Both the position numbers and the translations under genes were made by a program. DNA of 64,000 nucleotides. It comes from Salinispora cortesiana (lineage in GTDB: Bacteria > Actinomycetota > Actinomycetes > Mycobacteriales > Micromonosporaceae). Below the pieces are notes generated by a model, which saw nothing but the letters and a program-made list of their open reading frames with translations, was not told the origin of the DNA and made no database searches. This document shows positions 43,375-52,801 of this stretch, piece by piece (position 1 is the stretch's first letter; the number at the start of each line of letters is the position of its first letter). Location: NCBI RefSeq assembly GCF_000484695.1, contig NZ_AXVR01000014.1:1-64000 (forward strand), written 5' to 3'.

Positions 43375-43913
43375 CCGAGCTGCGCGACGGTGCCGAGGAC
43401 CAGGTCGGCTCTGCTGTCCAGCGGGCCGTCGAGCTCCAGCACCGGTGTGTCCGGCCAGGCGTCCAGCGGGTCGGCGTAGGCAAGTTCCAGCAGCGCGTCG
43501 TTCATTCGTGCGCGGAGGCCGGGCCACTCCGTTCCGGGGAGCAGCCGCTCCGTCTCGGGTGTGGGTACCGTGATGACCAGCAGGTCGAGCTGGGTGAAGG
43601 CGGCTCGGAGGGGCGTGTGACCGGCCTCCTCCGACGGGTCCGCGCCGGTCGCGACCAGGTATGCCAGGTAGTCCAACGGGGTGCGGTCAAAGATCGTGGC
43701 GGATGGCGACGGTGGCGAGCAGAGAATTCGGGCCGAGCGCGCCATCATCGCCCGGTAGTCCGCTGGCGACGGTGGAAACTGGAACTCGTACCCCTCCTCT
43801 TCGAGCAGGTGGTACGGCTCGTCCACCGCCACGTGGCCGGGCAGCCGGGCGCGTAGCGCCTCGACCAGTGTCGTCTTTCCGGTCCCGTGCGTCCCGGAGA
43901 CCCCGATCCTCAT
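43371..43913 (-). CDS. P-loop ATP/GTP-binding protein (AAA_28-like)
   Basis: This 180-residue protein has Walker A GTHGTGKTTLVEAL and a DRTPLDYLAYL segment, as in NadR- and thymidylate-kinase-like P-loop proteins. It may be a small nucleoside or metabolite kinase. Its 3' end overlaps the DUF1697 gene on the opposite strand. It starts with ATG at 43913; the wHTH gene lies upstream on the same strand with a 50-base gap. Confidence 0.75.
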   Translation of the reverse strand: MRIGVSGTHGTGKTTLVEALRARLPGHVAVDEPYHLLEEEGYEFQFPPSPADYRAMMARSARILCSPPSPSATIFDRTPLDYLAYLVATGADPSEEAGHTPLRAAFTQLDLLVITVPTPETERLLPGTEWPGLRARMNDALLELAYADPLDAWPDTPVLELDGPLDSRADLVLGTVAQLG

Positions 43914-43965
43914 GCGTACGTGCTCCTCGTGTCCTGCCAGGGTGGTGGGCGAGGGGTGGAACGGG

Positions 43966-44295
43966 TCAGGGGTTCGGTGCGTCGGTGAACAGTTCGATCA
44001 GTTCGCCGATGCGGTGGTCAGCCTCGGCCGGGTGCCGGAATCGGCCGGCCGGGTTGACGGTGTACGCGTTGCGCCGGCCAACCCGCTCTCGGTGCAGGTA
44101 GCCGGCGGCTTCCAGATCGGCGACGATGGCCTGTGCGGCCCGTTCGGTGATGCCGACAGCGGTGGCGACATCGCGCAGTCGCGTTGTCGGTTCCCGGGCG
44201 ATGGCCAGCAGCACATGCGCGTGATTGGTCAGGAAGGTCCACCCCTTCGTCCCGTCCGCCGTCCTGGGCTGGGCCGCCTGAGCCATGATCACCAT
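43966..44295 (-). CDS. MarR-like winged-helix protein
   Basis: This 109-residue regulator is a compact winged helix (HAHVLLAIAREPTTRLRDVATAVGITERAAQAIVADLEAAGYLHRERVGRRNAYTVNP). It has a basic wing and a short helical tail. The start is either ATG 44295 or ATG 44286; the longer frame upstream reads through the TerC promoter and is unlikely. It is divergent from the TerC riboswitch unit. Confidence 0.75.
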   Translation of the reverse strand: MVIMAQAAQPRTADGTKGWTFLTNHAHVLLAIAREPTTRLRDVATAVGITERAAQAIVADLEAAGYLHRERVGRRNAYTVNPAGRFRHPAEADHRIGELIELFTDAPNP

Positions 44296-44376
44296 CCCGT
44301 CGTTGTCCGGTGTGTTGCTCGCCAATATAGGCATCCCAAGACACGAATGCAGCATCGTGACCAGAGCTCTGCCGAG

Positions 44377-44406
44377 TTGACATGGGAACCATATTTCGTG
44401 AATACT
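44377..44406 (+). promoter_or_regulatory. Promoter of the TerC riboswitch transcript
   Basis: TTGACA at 44377-44382 and AATACT at 44401-44406 are 18 bases apart, a near-consensus housekeeping promoter. Transcription would begin near 44413, just before the riboswitch. Confidence 0.65.
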
Positions 44407-44412
44407 AGAGCG

Positions 44413-44535
44413 TAGTTTGAGGGGGAGTACCCGACGCACGACGCGCTGTCGTCAGTACGGATCCGGCCTATCCGGGTCTCGGCGGCGCGGTCGCCGGTTC
44501 CGCGGTGGCCCGGGAAGACCTTCGGCCGAGTAACG
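44413..44535 (+). ncRNA. yybP-ykoY manganese riboswitch
   Basis: The leader of the TerC gene carries the two conserved blocks of the yybP-ykoY class. Near 44421 is GGGGGAGTACCCGACG, followed by CGTCGTCAGTACGG at about 44447-44460. The second conserved loop is GGGAAGACCTTCGGCCGAGT at 44512-44531. These form the L1 and L3 loops that bind Mn2+. The class controls manganese exporters and TerC/Alx-type membrane proteins, which fits the gene that follows. Exact ends and the downstream expression platform are estimates. Confidence 0.85.
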
Positions 44536-44582
44536 CCGGCCCACTGCCGTGGGCTCGGCTGGTCGAGAGGGTCACTCCGTCC

Positions 44583-45551
44583 ATGTCTGTGTCCTGGTGG
44601 GTCTGGGCCGTCCTCATTCTGGCCGTCGCCGTGATGCTGTCAATCGACCTGTTCTTCCACCGCGACAACCATGTCATCGGCTTCCGGGAAGCTGCGCTCT
44701 GGTCCGGTATCTGGATCGCTGCCGGCCTGGCGTTCGGCGGCATCCTCTGGGTGTGGCAGGGCGGTGACGTGGCTGGCACCTACTTCGCCGGCTATCTGAT
44801 CGAGAAGGCGCTCTCGATCGACAACGTGTTCATCTTCGCGCTGATCTTCGGCTACTTCGCCGTGCCGGCCGCGTTTCAGCACAAGGTGCTGTTCTGGGGC
44901 GTGATCGGTGCCCTGGTGTTCCGGATGGTGTTCATCATCGTCGGCGCCGAGCTGCTGGAGAGCTTCTTCTGGACCGCGTACCTGTTCGGCGCGTTTCTGA
45001 TCTTCACGGGCTACCGGATGGCCTTCCGCCACGGCGGAGAGACGCCGCCGGACCGAAACCTGGTCGTCCGGATCGTCCGCCGAATCATTCCCACCGACTC
45101 GACCTACCACGGCAACCGGTTTTTCACCCGGATCAACGGCACGCGGGTGGCCACCCTGCTGTTCGTGGTGTTGATCGCGGTCGAGGCAACCGACCTGATC
45201 TTCGCCCTCGACTCGGTCGCGACGATTCTGGCCATCACCACCAGCACCTTCATCGTCTGGACGGCGAACGCGTTCGCCCTCCTCGGCCTGCGCAGCCTGT
45301 ATTTCTGCCTCGCCGGGTTGCTGCGCCGGTTCGTGCACCTGCACTACGGCCTGGCCGTGCTGCTCGCCTTCGCCGGCGTCAAGCTGATCCTCTCCGAGAC
45401 CCCGGTCGGCAAGCTACCCATCCCGGTCACCCTCGGCGTGATCGTGGCGACCATCGCGGTCTCCATCGGGTGGAGTCTGCACAGCACCCGCGCGAACACC
45501 AGCACGGCCGCCGAAGACCGGCCCGAGGCTGGTGCGTCGGCCGGCACCTGA
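44583..45551 (+). CDS. TerC/Alx family membrane protein
   Basis: This 322-residue protein has about nine membrane segments. It carries the TerC signatures EKALSIDNVFIFALIF and LIAVEATDLIFALDSVATIL, whose acidic residues bind metal. TerC/Alx proteins export manganese or load it onto secreted proteins. Control by a yybP-ykoY riboswitch supports a manganese role. The ATG at 44583 lies after the riboswitch; an upstream GTG at 44505 would be inside it. The hydrophilic tail is short and Ala-rich. Confidence 0.9.
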   Translation: MSVSWWVWAVLILAVAVMLSIDLFFHRDNHVIGFREAALWSGIWIAAGLAFGGILWVWQGGDVAGTYFAGYLIEKALSIDNVFIFALIFGYFAVPAAFQHKVLFWGVIGALVFRMVFIIVGAELLESFFWTAYLFGAFLIFTGYRMAFRHGGETPPDRNLVVRIVRRIIPTDSTYHGNRFFTRINGTRVATLLFVVLIAVEATDLIFALDSVATILAITTSTFIVWTANAFALLGLRSLYFCLAGLLRRFVHLHYGLAVLLAFAGVKLILSETPVGKLPIPVTLGVIVATIAVSIGWSLHSTRANTSTAAEDRPEAGASAGT

Positions 45552-45641
45552 GCCAGGGCACACTCGTGGGGACGGACCATGCCGCGGTTGGGCCATCGGT
45601 GCAGCGGGAAGCGCTGACGGCCCGCCGCTGTTAGGATGCGG

Positions 45642-45728
45642 GGTATCGAATCGGTCCGGTACCCAATGGGCCGGCATCGAGTGGGGTCGGCGTCTGATCG
45701 GGCCGGCATCGAATCGGGCTGACGCGGT
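45642..45728. repeat. Degenerate tandem repeat, period about 16 bp
   Basis: Five adjacent imperfect units of about 16 bases can be aligned on (A/G)TCGGGCCGGCATCGA. Two units, ending at 45680 and 45712, are nearly identical, and the others differ at several positions. It lies 180-270 bases upstream of the ABC-F gene, in a 360-base gap with no other gene. Purpose is unknown; it may bind a regulator repeatedly. Confidence 0.5.
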
Positions 45729-45778
45729 AGTCGTCGGCTCGGACCAGGGAGCGCAGACGTGGTAGGTGACGACGACAT

Positions 45779-45796
45779 CTCCGGGTGATCCCGGAG
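45779..45796. promoter_or_regulatory. Hairpin in the ABC-F leader
   Basis: CTCCGGG and CCCGGAG form a 7-bp perfect stem around TGAT. The second arm contains the CGGAG that could serve as ribosome binding site for the small frame at 45807. Confidence 0.5.
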
Positions 45797-45806
45797 TGTC
45801 CAGCCA

Positions 45807-45860
45807 GTGAGCGGGTGCGCATCAGTGGCACCGCCGCCCTGGCTGTCCCATCGTCGTTAA
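45807..45860 (+). CDS. Possible 17-aa leader peptide of the ABC-F gene
   Basis: A GTG at 45807 opens a 17-codon frame (MSGCASVAPPPWLSHRR) that ends TAA 51 bases before the ABC-F start. CCGGAG 10 bases upstream could start it. The PPPW run is the kind of sequence where ribosomes stall, especially with an antibiotic bound. Many antibiotic-resistance ABC-F genes have such a regulatory uORF. This is inference from position and composition. Confidence 0.4.
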   Translation: MSGCASVAPPPWLSHRR

Positions 45861-45879
45861 ACCTTCCCTGGGTAGCCCT

Positions 45880-45904
45880 GGTGCGCCCACCTCACCCGCG
45901 AGGT
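45880..45904 (+). promoter_or_regulatory. Competing stem-loops over the ABC-F ribosome binding site
   Basis: ACCTC (45889-45893) pairs with GAGGT (45900-45904), which hides the GAGG ribosome binding site of the ABC-F gene. GGTG (45880-45883) can instead pair with CACC (45888-45891). The two stems use the same bases and cannot both form, as in translational attenuators. The stems are short. Confidence 0.4.
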
Positions 45905-45911
45905 CCTGTCG

Positions 45912-47537
45912 ATGTCCGACGCTTCCGTCGTTTGCACCCGTCTCTCCTTCGCCTGGCCCGACGGCACCACCGTCTTCCAGGACCTGTCCTTTTCCGTCGG
46001 CGCCGGGCGTACCGGCCTGGTCGCGCCCAATGGGGCCGGCAAGACCACCCTGCTCCGGCTGATCGCCGGCGAACTCGACCCCACCGCCGGCCACGTCACG
46101 GTCAACGGCACCCTCGGCTATCTGGCGCAGAACCTGCCGCTGGCCGGTGACGTGACCGTCGCGGAGGTGCTCGGCGTCGCCACGACCGTCGCCGCCCTGC
46201 ACGCCATCGAAGCTGGCGATGCTCGCGAGGAACACTTCGCCGCGGTCGGTGACGACTGGGATGTCGAGGAGCGCAGCCGCGCCGAGCTGGACCGGGTCGG
46301 GCTCGGCGAGCTCGCCCTCGACCGCCAGCTGGGCACGCTCAGCGGCGGCCAGATCGTCGCCCTCGGGCTGGCCGCCCAGTTGCTGCGTGGCCCCGACGTA
46401 CTGCTGCTCGATGAGCCCAGCAACAACCTCGACATCGACGCCCGGCACCGCCTGTATGCCGTCCTGCGGGACTGGTCCGGGTCCTTGCTGGTGGTCAGCC
46501 ACGACCGGGCACTGCTGGACCAGATGGAGCGGATTGCCGAGTTGAACACGGGTGAGGTCCGGTTCTTCGGTGGGAACTTCACCGCCTATCAGGAGGCGAC
46601 GCAGGCCGCCCAGGAGGCCGCCCAACGGCATGTCCGCTCCGCTGAACTTGAGGTCAGGCGGGAGAAGCGGGAGATGCAGCAGGCCCGTGAGCGGGCCGAG
46701 CGCCGTTCCAACAACGCCGCGCGCAACGTCAAGAACGCCGGACTGCCCAAAGTCATCGCCGGTGGCCTCAAGCGGCGTGCCCAGGAGTCGGCCGGCAAGG
46801 CCGACGAGACGCACGCCGCTCGGGTCGCCGACGCGCGCGTCCGCCTCGACGAGGCCAGTCGCGCGCTGCGCGACGACGCCAGCATCACCGTCGAACTACC
46901 CGACACGGCGGTGCCCGCCGGGCGTACCCTCGTCGCGGCGAAGGGGCTGCGGGTCCGCGGCCTCTTCGCCGGCGAGGGCGTCGACCTGACCGTCCGGGGC
47001 CCGGAGCGGATCGGGCTCACCGGCCCGAACGGCGTCGGTAAGTCGACCCTGCTGCGTCTGCTGGACGGCTCCCTGCCCCCGGAAGCGGGAACTCTACGGC
47101 GGGCAGACGGTCGGCTGGCCTACCTGTCGCAGCGCCTCGACCTACTCGACCCCGACATGACAGTGGCGGAGAACTTCGGCCGGTACGCGCCGGACCGACC
47201 GCAGTCGGAACGGATGAACCTGTTGGCCCGGTTCCTGTTCCGGGGAGTGCGGGCGCACCTGCCGGTCGGGGTGCTCTCCGGTGGGGAGCGGCTGCGCGCC
47301 ACGCTCGCCTGCGTCCTGTACGCCGAGCCGGCTCCGCACCTGTTGTTGCTCGACGAGCCGACCAACAACCTTGACTTGGTCAGCATTCGGCAGCTGGAGA
47401 CCGCGCTACAGGCATATCGGGGGGCGTTCGTGGTGGTCAGCCACGACGAAGGGTTCCTCACCGAGATCGGGGTACGGCGGTGGTTGCGGATCGACGACGG
47501 GCAGCTACGGGAGTTCGCCGTCCCCGATGGCGGCTGA
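45912..47537 (+). CDS. ABC-F family ATPase (ribosome protection/translation factor type)
   Basis: This 541-residue protein has two ABC ATPase domains and no membrane segments. Domain 1 has Walker A APNGAGKTTL, signature LSGGQ and LLLDEPSNNLD. Domain 2 has GPNGVGKSTL, LSGGER and LLLDEPTNNLD. A charged interdomain linker (about residues 220-310) is rich in Arg/Glu/Ala and is the part that reaches the peptidyl-transferase centre in ribosome-protecting members. It could protect against ribosome-targeting antibiotics or act in translation. The leader upstream suggests inducibility. Confidence 0.85.
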   Translation: MSDASVVCTRLSFAWPDGTTVFQDLSFSVGAGRTGLVAPNGAGKTTLLRLIAGELDPTAGHVTVNGTLGYLAQNLPLAGDVTVAEVLGVATTVAALHAIEAGDAREEHFAAVGDDWDVEERSRAELDRVGLGELALDRQLGTLSGGQIVALGLAAQLLRGPDVLLLDEPSNNLDIDARHRLYAVLRDWSGSLLVVSHDRALLDQMERIAELNTGEVRFFGGNFTAYQEATQAAQEAAQRHVRSAELEVRREKREMQQARERAERRSNNAARNVKNAGLPKVIAGGLKRRAQESAGKADETHAARVADARVRLDEASRALRDDASITVELPDTAVPAGRTLVAAKGLRVRGLFAGEGVDLTVRGPERIGLTGPNGVGKSTLLRLLDGSLPPEAGTLRRADGRLAYLSQRLDLLDPDMTVAENFGRYAPDRPQSERMNLLARFLFRGVRAHLPVGVLSGGERLRATLACVLYAEPAPHLLLLDEPTNNLDLVSIRQLETALQAYRGAFVVVSHDEGFLTEIGVRRWLRIDDGQLREFAVPDGG

Positions 47538-47602
47538 CGCCGGTTGGCCGGGCGGCGCGGGGCAGCGTTCCCGGTGCGCGGTTGTGGGCGGGAGTGACCA
47601 GG

Positions 47603-48184
47603 TCAGGGGCGCAGCCCGGCGATGAGGAGCTCAACCAGGCGGCGCGCGTCGTAGCGGGGGTCCCGACCGGCGCCGATGCACAGGTTGCCCACGCCGCGCA
47701 TGAGTTCGTAGGCCGCCACGTCGGGGCGTACCTCACCCGTGGTGGCCGCGGCGTCGAGTAGCCGGGCGCACACGGGGACGAGGCGGTCGAGGAAGTAGGC
47801 GTGCAGCGCCTCGAAGGCGGCGTCGTCGGACTGGAGCGCTTCGGCGAGGCCGTGCTTGGTGACCAGGAAGTCGACGAAGAGGTCGATCCACTGTGTCAGG
47901 GCGGCGTAGGGGGTGTCGCTCGCTGCTAGCAGGGTCGGGCCGGCCTCGGCGGCGGCTTCGACCTGGTGCCGGTAGACGGCGACGACGAGGTCGGCGCGGG
48001 TCGGGAAGTGGCGGTAGATCGTGCCGACACCCACCCCGGCCCGGGCGGCGATGTCGCGTACCGGCACGTCCACGCCGGCGGCGAGAAAGGCGGTGGCGGC
48101 CGCCTCGAGCAGGCTCTGCTCGTTGCGTCGGGCATCGGCCCGCTTCCGCGCGGACGTCTGCGGCCCACGGTCGGGTGCGCCCAC
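47603..48184 (-). CDS. TetR/AcrR family transcriptional regulator
   Basis: This 193-residue TetR-family repressor has an N-terminal helix-turn-helix (SLLEAAATAFLAAGVDVPVRDIAARAGVGVGTIYRHFPTRADLV). The C-terminal domain is helical, with the GVGNLCIGAG segment near its end. GGAGGTAACAGCATC precedes the GTG at 48184. It diverges from the alpha/beta-hydrolase gene, and two inverted repeats in the gap are likely operators for both genes. Confidence 0.85.
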   Translation of the reverse strand: MGAPDRGPQTSARKRADARRNEQSLLEAAATAFLAAGVDVPVRDIAARAGVGVGTIYRHFPTRADLVVAVYRHQVEAAAEAGPTLLAASDTPYAALTQWIDLFVDFLVTKHGLAEALQSDDAAFEALHAYFLDRLVPVCARLLDAAATTGEVRPDVAAYELMRGVGNLCIGAGRDPRYDARRLVELLIAGLRP

Positions 48185-48218
48185 GATGCTGTTACCTCCA
48201 TCACAATCAATTGGATGT

Positions 48219-48231
48219 GGAACCAGGTTTC
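48219..48231. promoter_or_regulatory. TetR-type operator A
   Basis: GGAAC-CAG-GTTTC is an imperfect inverted repeat (one mismatched pair) between the divergent TetR and hydrolase genes. It resembles the perfect repeat 17 bases further on. Confidence 0.55.
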
Positions 48232-48247
48232 GTATTCTTGGGGCAAT

Positions 48248-48262
48248 CGGAACAAGGTTCCG
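48248..48262. promoter_or_regulatory. TetR-type operator B
   Basis: CGGAAC-AAG-GTTCCG is a perfect 6-bp inverted repeat with a 3-base spacer, 74 bases upstream of the hydrolase ATG. Confidence 0.65.
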
Positions 48263-48335
48263 CTTGCTTGCGCGTCCGGCCGGCCGCTCAGGTCCACGTA
48301 TGCGCATCACCCAGCACTATCAAGGAGCTCTATCC

Positions 48336-49265
48336 ATGTTCAACAGCGACGTAGCGGCAGGAGCGCCCACTCCGATTGTCTCGGTCAGCCCGGTGACCCT
48401 GCCGGCCGGGGACCGTGGCGAGGACCTGCGGTTGCGGATCTCGGCCCCCGTGGTTGGACGCGAACTACCAATCCTCATCTTCTCGCACGGCTTCGGCAAG
48501 TCGATGCGGGCATACGCCCCACTGGTCGACTACTGGGCAGCCCAGGGCTTTGTGGTGGCCCAGCCCACCCACCTCGACTCCCGTACGCTGAACATCGCGC
48601 CCGACGATCCTCGGCACCCGGAGATCTGGCGTTTCCGCGTCGCCGACCTGAAGCGTACGCTCGACGACCTCGACCTGATCGAGGCCGCCGTTCCCAGTCT
48701 CGAAGGACGACTCGACCGCGGCCGGATCGCCGCGGCTGGGCACTCCTGGGGTGGCCAGACGGTCGGCATGCTGCTGGGCGCGCGGGTCCTCGGAGCGGAT
48801 GGCCTTCCCGGCGAGAACATGTCCGACTCCCGGGTCACCGCCGGTGTGCTGCTTTCCACAACTGGCACCGGCGGGGCCGACCTGAGTCCTTTCGCGGCTG
48901 AACACTTCCCCTTCATGAGCCCAAGCTTCGCGGAGATGACGACGCCGGCGCTCGTGGTCGCGGGGGACAAGGACCAGTCGCCGCTCTCCGTGCGCGGGCC
49001 GGACTGGTTCACCGATCCGTATCACCTGAGCCCGGGCCCCAAGAGCCTGCTCACCCTGCACGGGGCGGAGCACTCCCTGGGTGGAATCGCCGGCTACACC
49101 GTCACCGAAACGACCGACGAAAGTCCCGAGCGAGTCGCCCTCGTCCAGCAGCTCACCGCGGCATACCTGCGCAGTGCGCTCTATCCCGGCGACGACACCT
49201 GGGCGACGGTATGGGCCGCGCTGCGGGACGACATCGATCGGTTGGGGCAGATCTCGGTCAAGTGA
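48336..49265 (+). CDS. Alpha/beta hydrolase (chlorophyllase/PAF-hydrolase-like)
   Basis: This 309-residue alpha/beta hydrolase has the nucleophile elbow AAGHSWGGQ (Ser137 region). An acid at about 211 is in VVAGDKDQS, and the catalytic His is in LHGAEHSLGG. The N-terminal segment LPILIFSHGFGKSMRAY gives the oxyanion loop. It resembles small-molecule esterases and hydrolases that act on esters or chlorophyll-like substrates. AAGGAG at 48322-48327 supports the ATG at 48336. It is divergent from a TetR repressor, so it is probably induced by its substrate. Confidence 0.8.
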   Translation: MFNSDVAAGAPTPIVSVSPVTLPAGDRGEDLRLRISAPVVGRELPILIFSHGFGKSMRAYAPLVDYWAAQGFVVAQPTHLDSRTLNIAPDDPRHPEIWRFRVADLKRTLDDLDLIEAAVPSLEGRLDRGRIAAAGHSWGGQTVGMLLGARVLGADGLPGENMSDSRVTAGVLLSTTGTGGADLSPFAAEHFPFMSPSFAEMTTPALVVAGDKDQSPLSVRGPDWFTDPYHLSPGPKSLLTLHGAEHSLGGIAGYTVTETTDESPERVALVQQLTAAYLRSALYPGDDTWATVWAALRDDIDRLGQISVK

Positions 49266-49294
49266 CCGGGTCGTCGCAACGGTGATTCCCCGAT

Positions 49295-49336
49295 GCGGAA
49301 CTGCGGTGGACGCAGACACGTTCACCGCAGTTCCGC
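49295..49336. terminator. Bidirectional hairpin terminator
   Basis: A 14-bp perfect stem (49295-49308 with 49323-49336) with a 14-base loop lies between the convergent hydrolase and protease-lectin genes. Confidence 0.75.
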
Positions 49337-49415
49337 CCTCCTATCGCCTAACTCTCGAAATATCAGCGAAGCGGGGCCGCCTCGTCCTCAACTCCGACGC
49401 AGGGTGCGGACCTCC

Positions 49416-50977
<1,562 letters not shown>

Positions 50978-51014
50978 TCGCGTGACCTCCAGGGGGCGGT
51001 GGCGGTGGGATCAC

Positions 51015-51026
51015 GAGAGCGCTCTC
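51015..51026. promoter_or_regulatory. LacI-type operator upstream of the protease-lectin
   Basis: GAGAGCGCTCTC is a perfect 12-bp palindrome with the central GCGC typical of LacI-family sites that control sugar-polymer genes. It lies 38 bases upstream of the protease start and differs from the CebR boxes at the flanks, so a different regulator is likely. Confidence 0.6.
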
Positions 51027-51031
51027 ACAGT

Positions 51032-51043
51032 TAAGTTAACTTA
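51032..51043. repeat. AT-rich perfect palindrome
   Basis: TAAGTTAACTTA lies five bases beyond the LacI-type site. It is probably part of the promoter of the protease gene or a second operator. Bases from 51044 to 51180 are AT-richer but hold no gene I can support. Confidence 0.45.
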
Positions 51044-51180
51044 TTGTTTACATGCATGTCAATTTTATTTATTCCCCGGAGATTAAGGATCTTAATTGTT
51101 GGCTACTGGATCTGAGCGGCGTCGGGGGCGGTTTAGCCATCTCGGCCAGATCGAATTCTGGGGCTGGCCGGCGCCACCGG

Positions 51181-52590
51181 TCACTCCGTCGTCAGGCGAG
51201 ACTTCTGCACTTTGCCCAGGGCGTTGCGGGGTAGGGCGTCAACCCGCCGTACCTGCCGCGGGCGCTTGTGCGCCGACAACTGCCGGGCCACGAAGTCGAT
51301 CAACTCCGACTCCGTCACGCCGTCGCTCACCACGTACGCCGTCACCTGCTGGCCCAGGTCGGAGTCGGGGAGGCCGACCACGGCAGCCTCCCGGACCCCC
51401 GGGTGGGCCAGCAGCGCGTCCTCCACCTCGCCGGCGCCGATCCGATAGCCGCCACTCTTGATCAGGTCGGTGGCGGCCCGGCCGACGATCTGATGCCAGC
51501 CGTCCGGACCAATCGTGGCCACGTCGCCGGTGCGGAACCACCCGTCGGACGTGTGGCTGGCCGCATCGGCCTCCGGTCGGTGCAGGTATCCGTCGAAGAG
51601 GGTGGGGCCGCGCACCTGCAACTCGCCCATCGTCTCCCCGTGGGCGGGCAGCGGAGCGTCGCCGTCGTCAACCAGGCGGGTACGCACCCCGGGCAGCGGC
51701 AGCCCCACCGCGTCTGGCCGGTGCGGACCGTCAGCGCGGGCGCTGACCGTGATCAACGTCTCGGTCATGCCGTACCGTTGCACGACTCGGCGGCCGGTCA
51801 GCGCGGCGAGACCGGTGCCGACGGCCGTGGGCAGGGCGGCGCTGCCCGAAACCAGCAGCCGGGCCGAGCGCAGGGCCCGGGCGGCCGCCGGCGCGGCGGC
51901 GATTCGGGACCAGATGGTCGGCACCCCGAAGTAGAGCGAGCCGGCCGCGTCCGCGTACCGCTCCGGGGTGGGCCGGCCCACGTGCTGCAGCCGGCTGCCC
52001 AGCCGCAGCGGGCCGAGCACACCGAGGACCAGGCCGTGCACGTGGAACAGGGGCAGCCCGTGCACCAGCAGATCGTCCGGGGTCCAGCCCCAGGCGTCGG
52101 CGAGCCCGTCCAGACAGGCGGCGATGGCCCGGCGGGAGAGCACCACCCCCTTCGGTGCCCCGGTGGTGCCGCTGGTGTAGAGGATCAGCGCGGTCTCGGC
52201 GGGATCGGGCTCCGGGCGGATGCTGTCCGCCCGGCGGGTGAGGTCGACCGGGATGAGAGGCCGGCCAGAGTAGTCGCCCCGACGTTTCCCGTGCGCCGGC
52301 ACGAGTACCGCCTCGGCGGCCGAGTCGCGCAGGATGTGGTCCCGTTCCCGCGGCCCGGCATCCGGCGGCACCGGCACGACCGCCGTGCCCGCCAGCAGCG
52401 CTCCGGCGACACCGACCACCGTCGCCAGATCCGTGCTGGCCTCGACCGCCACCCGGTCCAGGCCGTGCAGGTCGTCGGCGACGGCCGCGGCGAGCCGCCG
52501 CAGCTCTACCCAGGACGCGCCCCGGTCGTTGACCTGGACCGCGTCCGGCCGCTCGTCAACGGACTCGGACAACCAGCTGAGTAGCCGCAC
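51181..52590 (-). CDS. Acyl-CoA synthetase (AMP-forming, malonyl-CoA synthetase-like)
   Basis: This 469-residue member of the adenylate-forming ligase superfamily has the P-loop-like motif LILYTSGTTGAPKGV, A5 RYGMTET, A7 TGDVATIGPDG, A8 GRAATDLIKSGGYRI and the A10 lysine in NALGKVQKS. Length and pattern fit MatB-like enzymes that make malonyl- or methylmalonyl-CoA from free acids, as well as other short-chain acyl-CoA synthetases. AGGTGAG before the GTG at 52590 supports the start. It diverges from the winged-helix regulator at 52784. Confidence 0.8.
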   Translation of the reverse strand: MRLLSWLSESVDERPDAVQVNDRGASWVELRRLAAAVADDLHGLDRVAVEASTDLATVVGVAGALLAGTAVVPVPPDAGPRERDHILRDSAAEAVLVPAHGKRRGDYSGRPLIPVDLTRRADSIRPEPDPAETALILYTSGTTGAPKGVVLSRRAIAACLDGLADAWGWTPDDLLVHGLPLFHVHGLVLGVLGPLRLGSRLQHVGRPTPERYADAAGSLYFGVPTIWSRIAAAPAAARALRSARLLVSGSAALPTAVGTGLAALTGRRVVQRYGMTETLITVSARADGPHRPDAVGLPLPGVRTRLVDDGDAPLPAHGETMGELQVRGPTLFDGYLHRPEADAASHTSDGWFRTGDVATIGPDGWHQIVGRAATDLIKSGGYRIGAGEVEDALLAHPGVREAAVVGLPDSDLGQQVTAYVVSDGVTESELIDFVARQLSAHKRPRQVRRVDALPRNALGKVQKSRLTTE

Positions 52591-52755
52591 CGGCTCACCT
52601 CTCCGCGCGTCGGATCCTCCGACCGTAGTCGCGCCCCTCCGCACCAGCCACCCGGCCCTGGCCGCCCCGCCCCGGCCGCCCCGCCCCGGCCAGGTCGGTG
52701 CAGCGCAGTGGCGGTGTGGCGGTGCGGCGAGGCGGATTCGCCTCCGGGTTTTGAC

Positions 52756-52801
52756 GATGTTTGACGTTGTAACATTGCCAAGCGTGACAACCGTGAACAT
52801 C
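52756..52801. promoter_or_regulatory. Inverted-repeat region at the regulator start
   Basis: GATGTT (52756-52761) and AACATC (52796-52801) are inverted arms around the regulator's GTG at 52784. CGTTGT and ACAACC-like pairs lie between. TTGACG occurs twice, at 52751 and 52761. The arrangement suggests an autoregulatory site and a very short leader. Confidence 0.4.
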
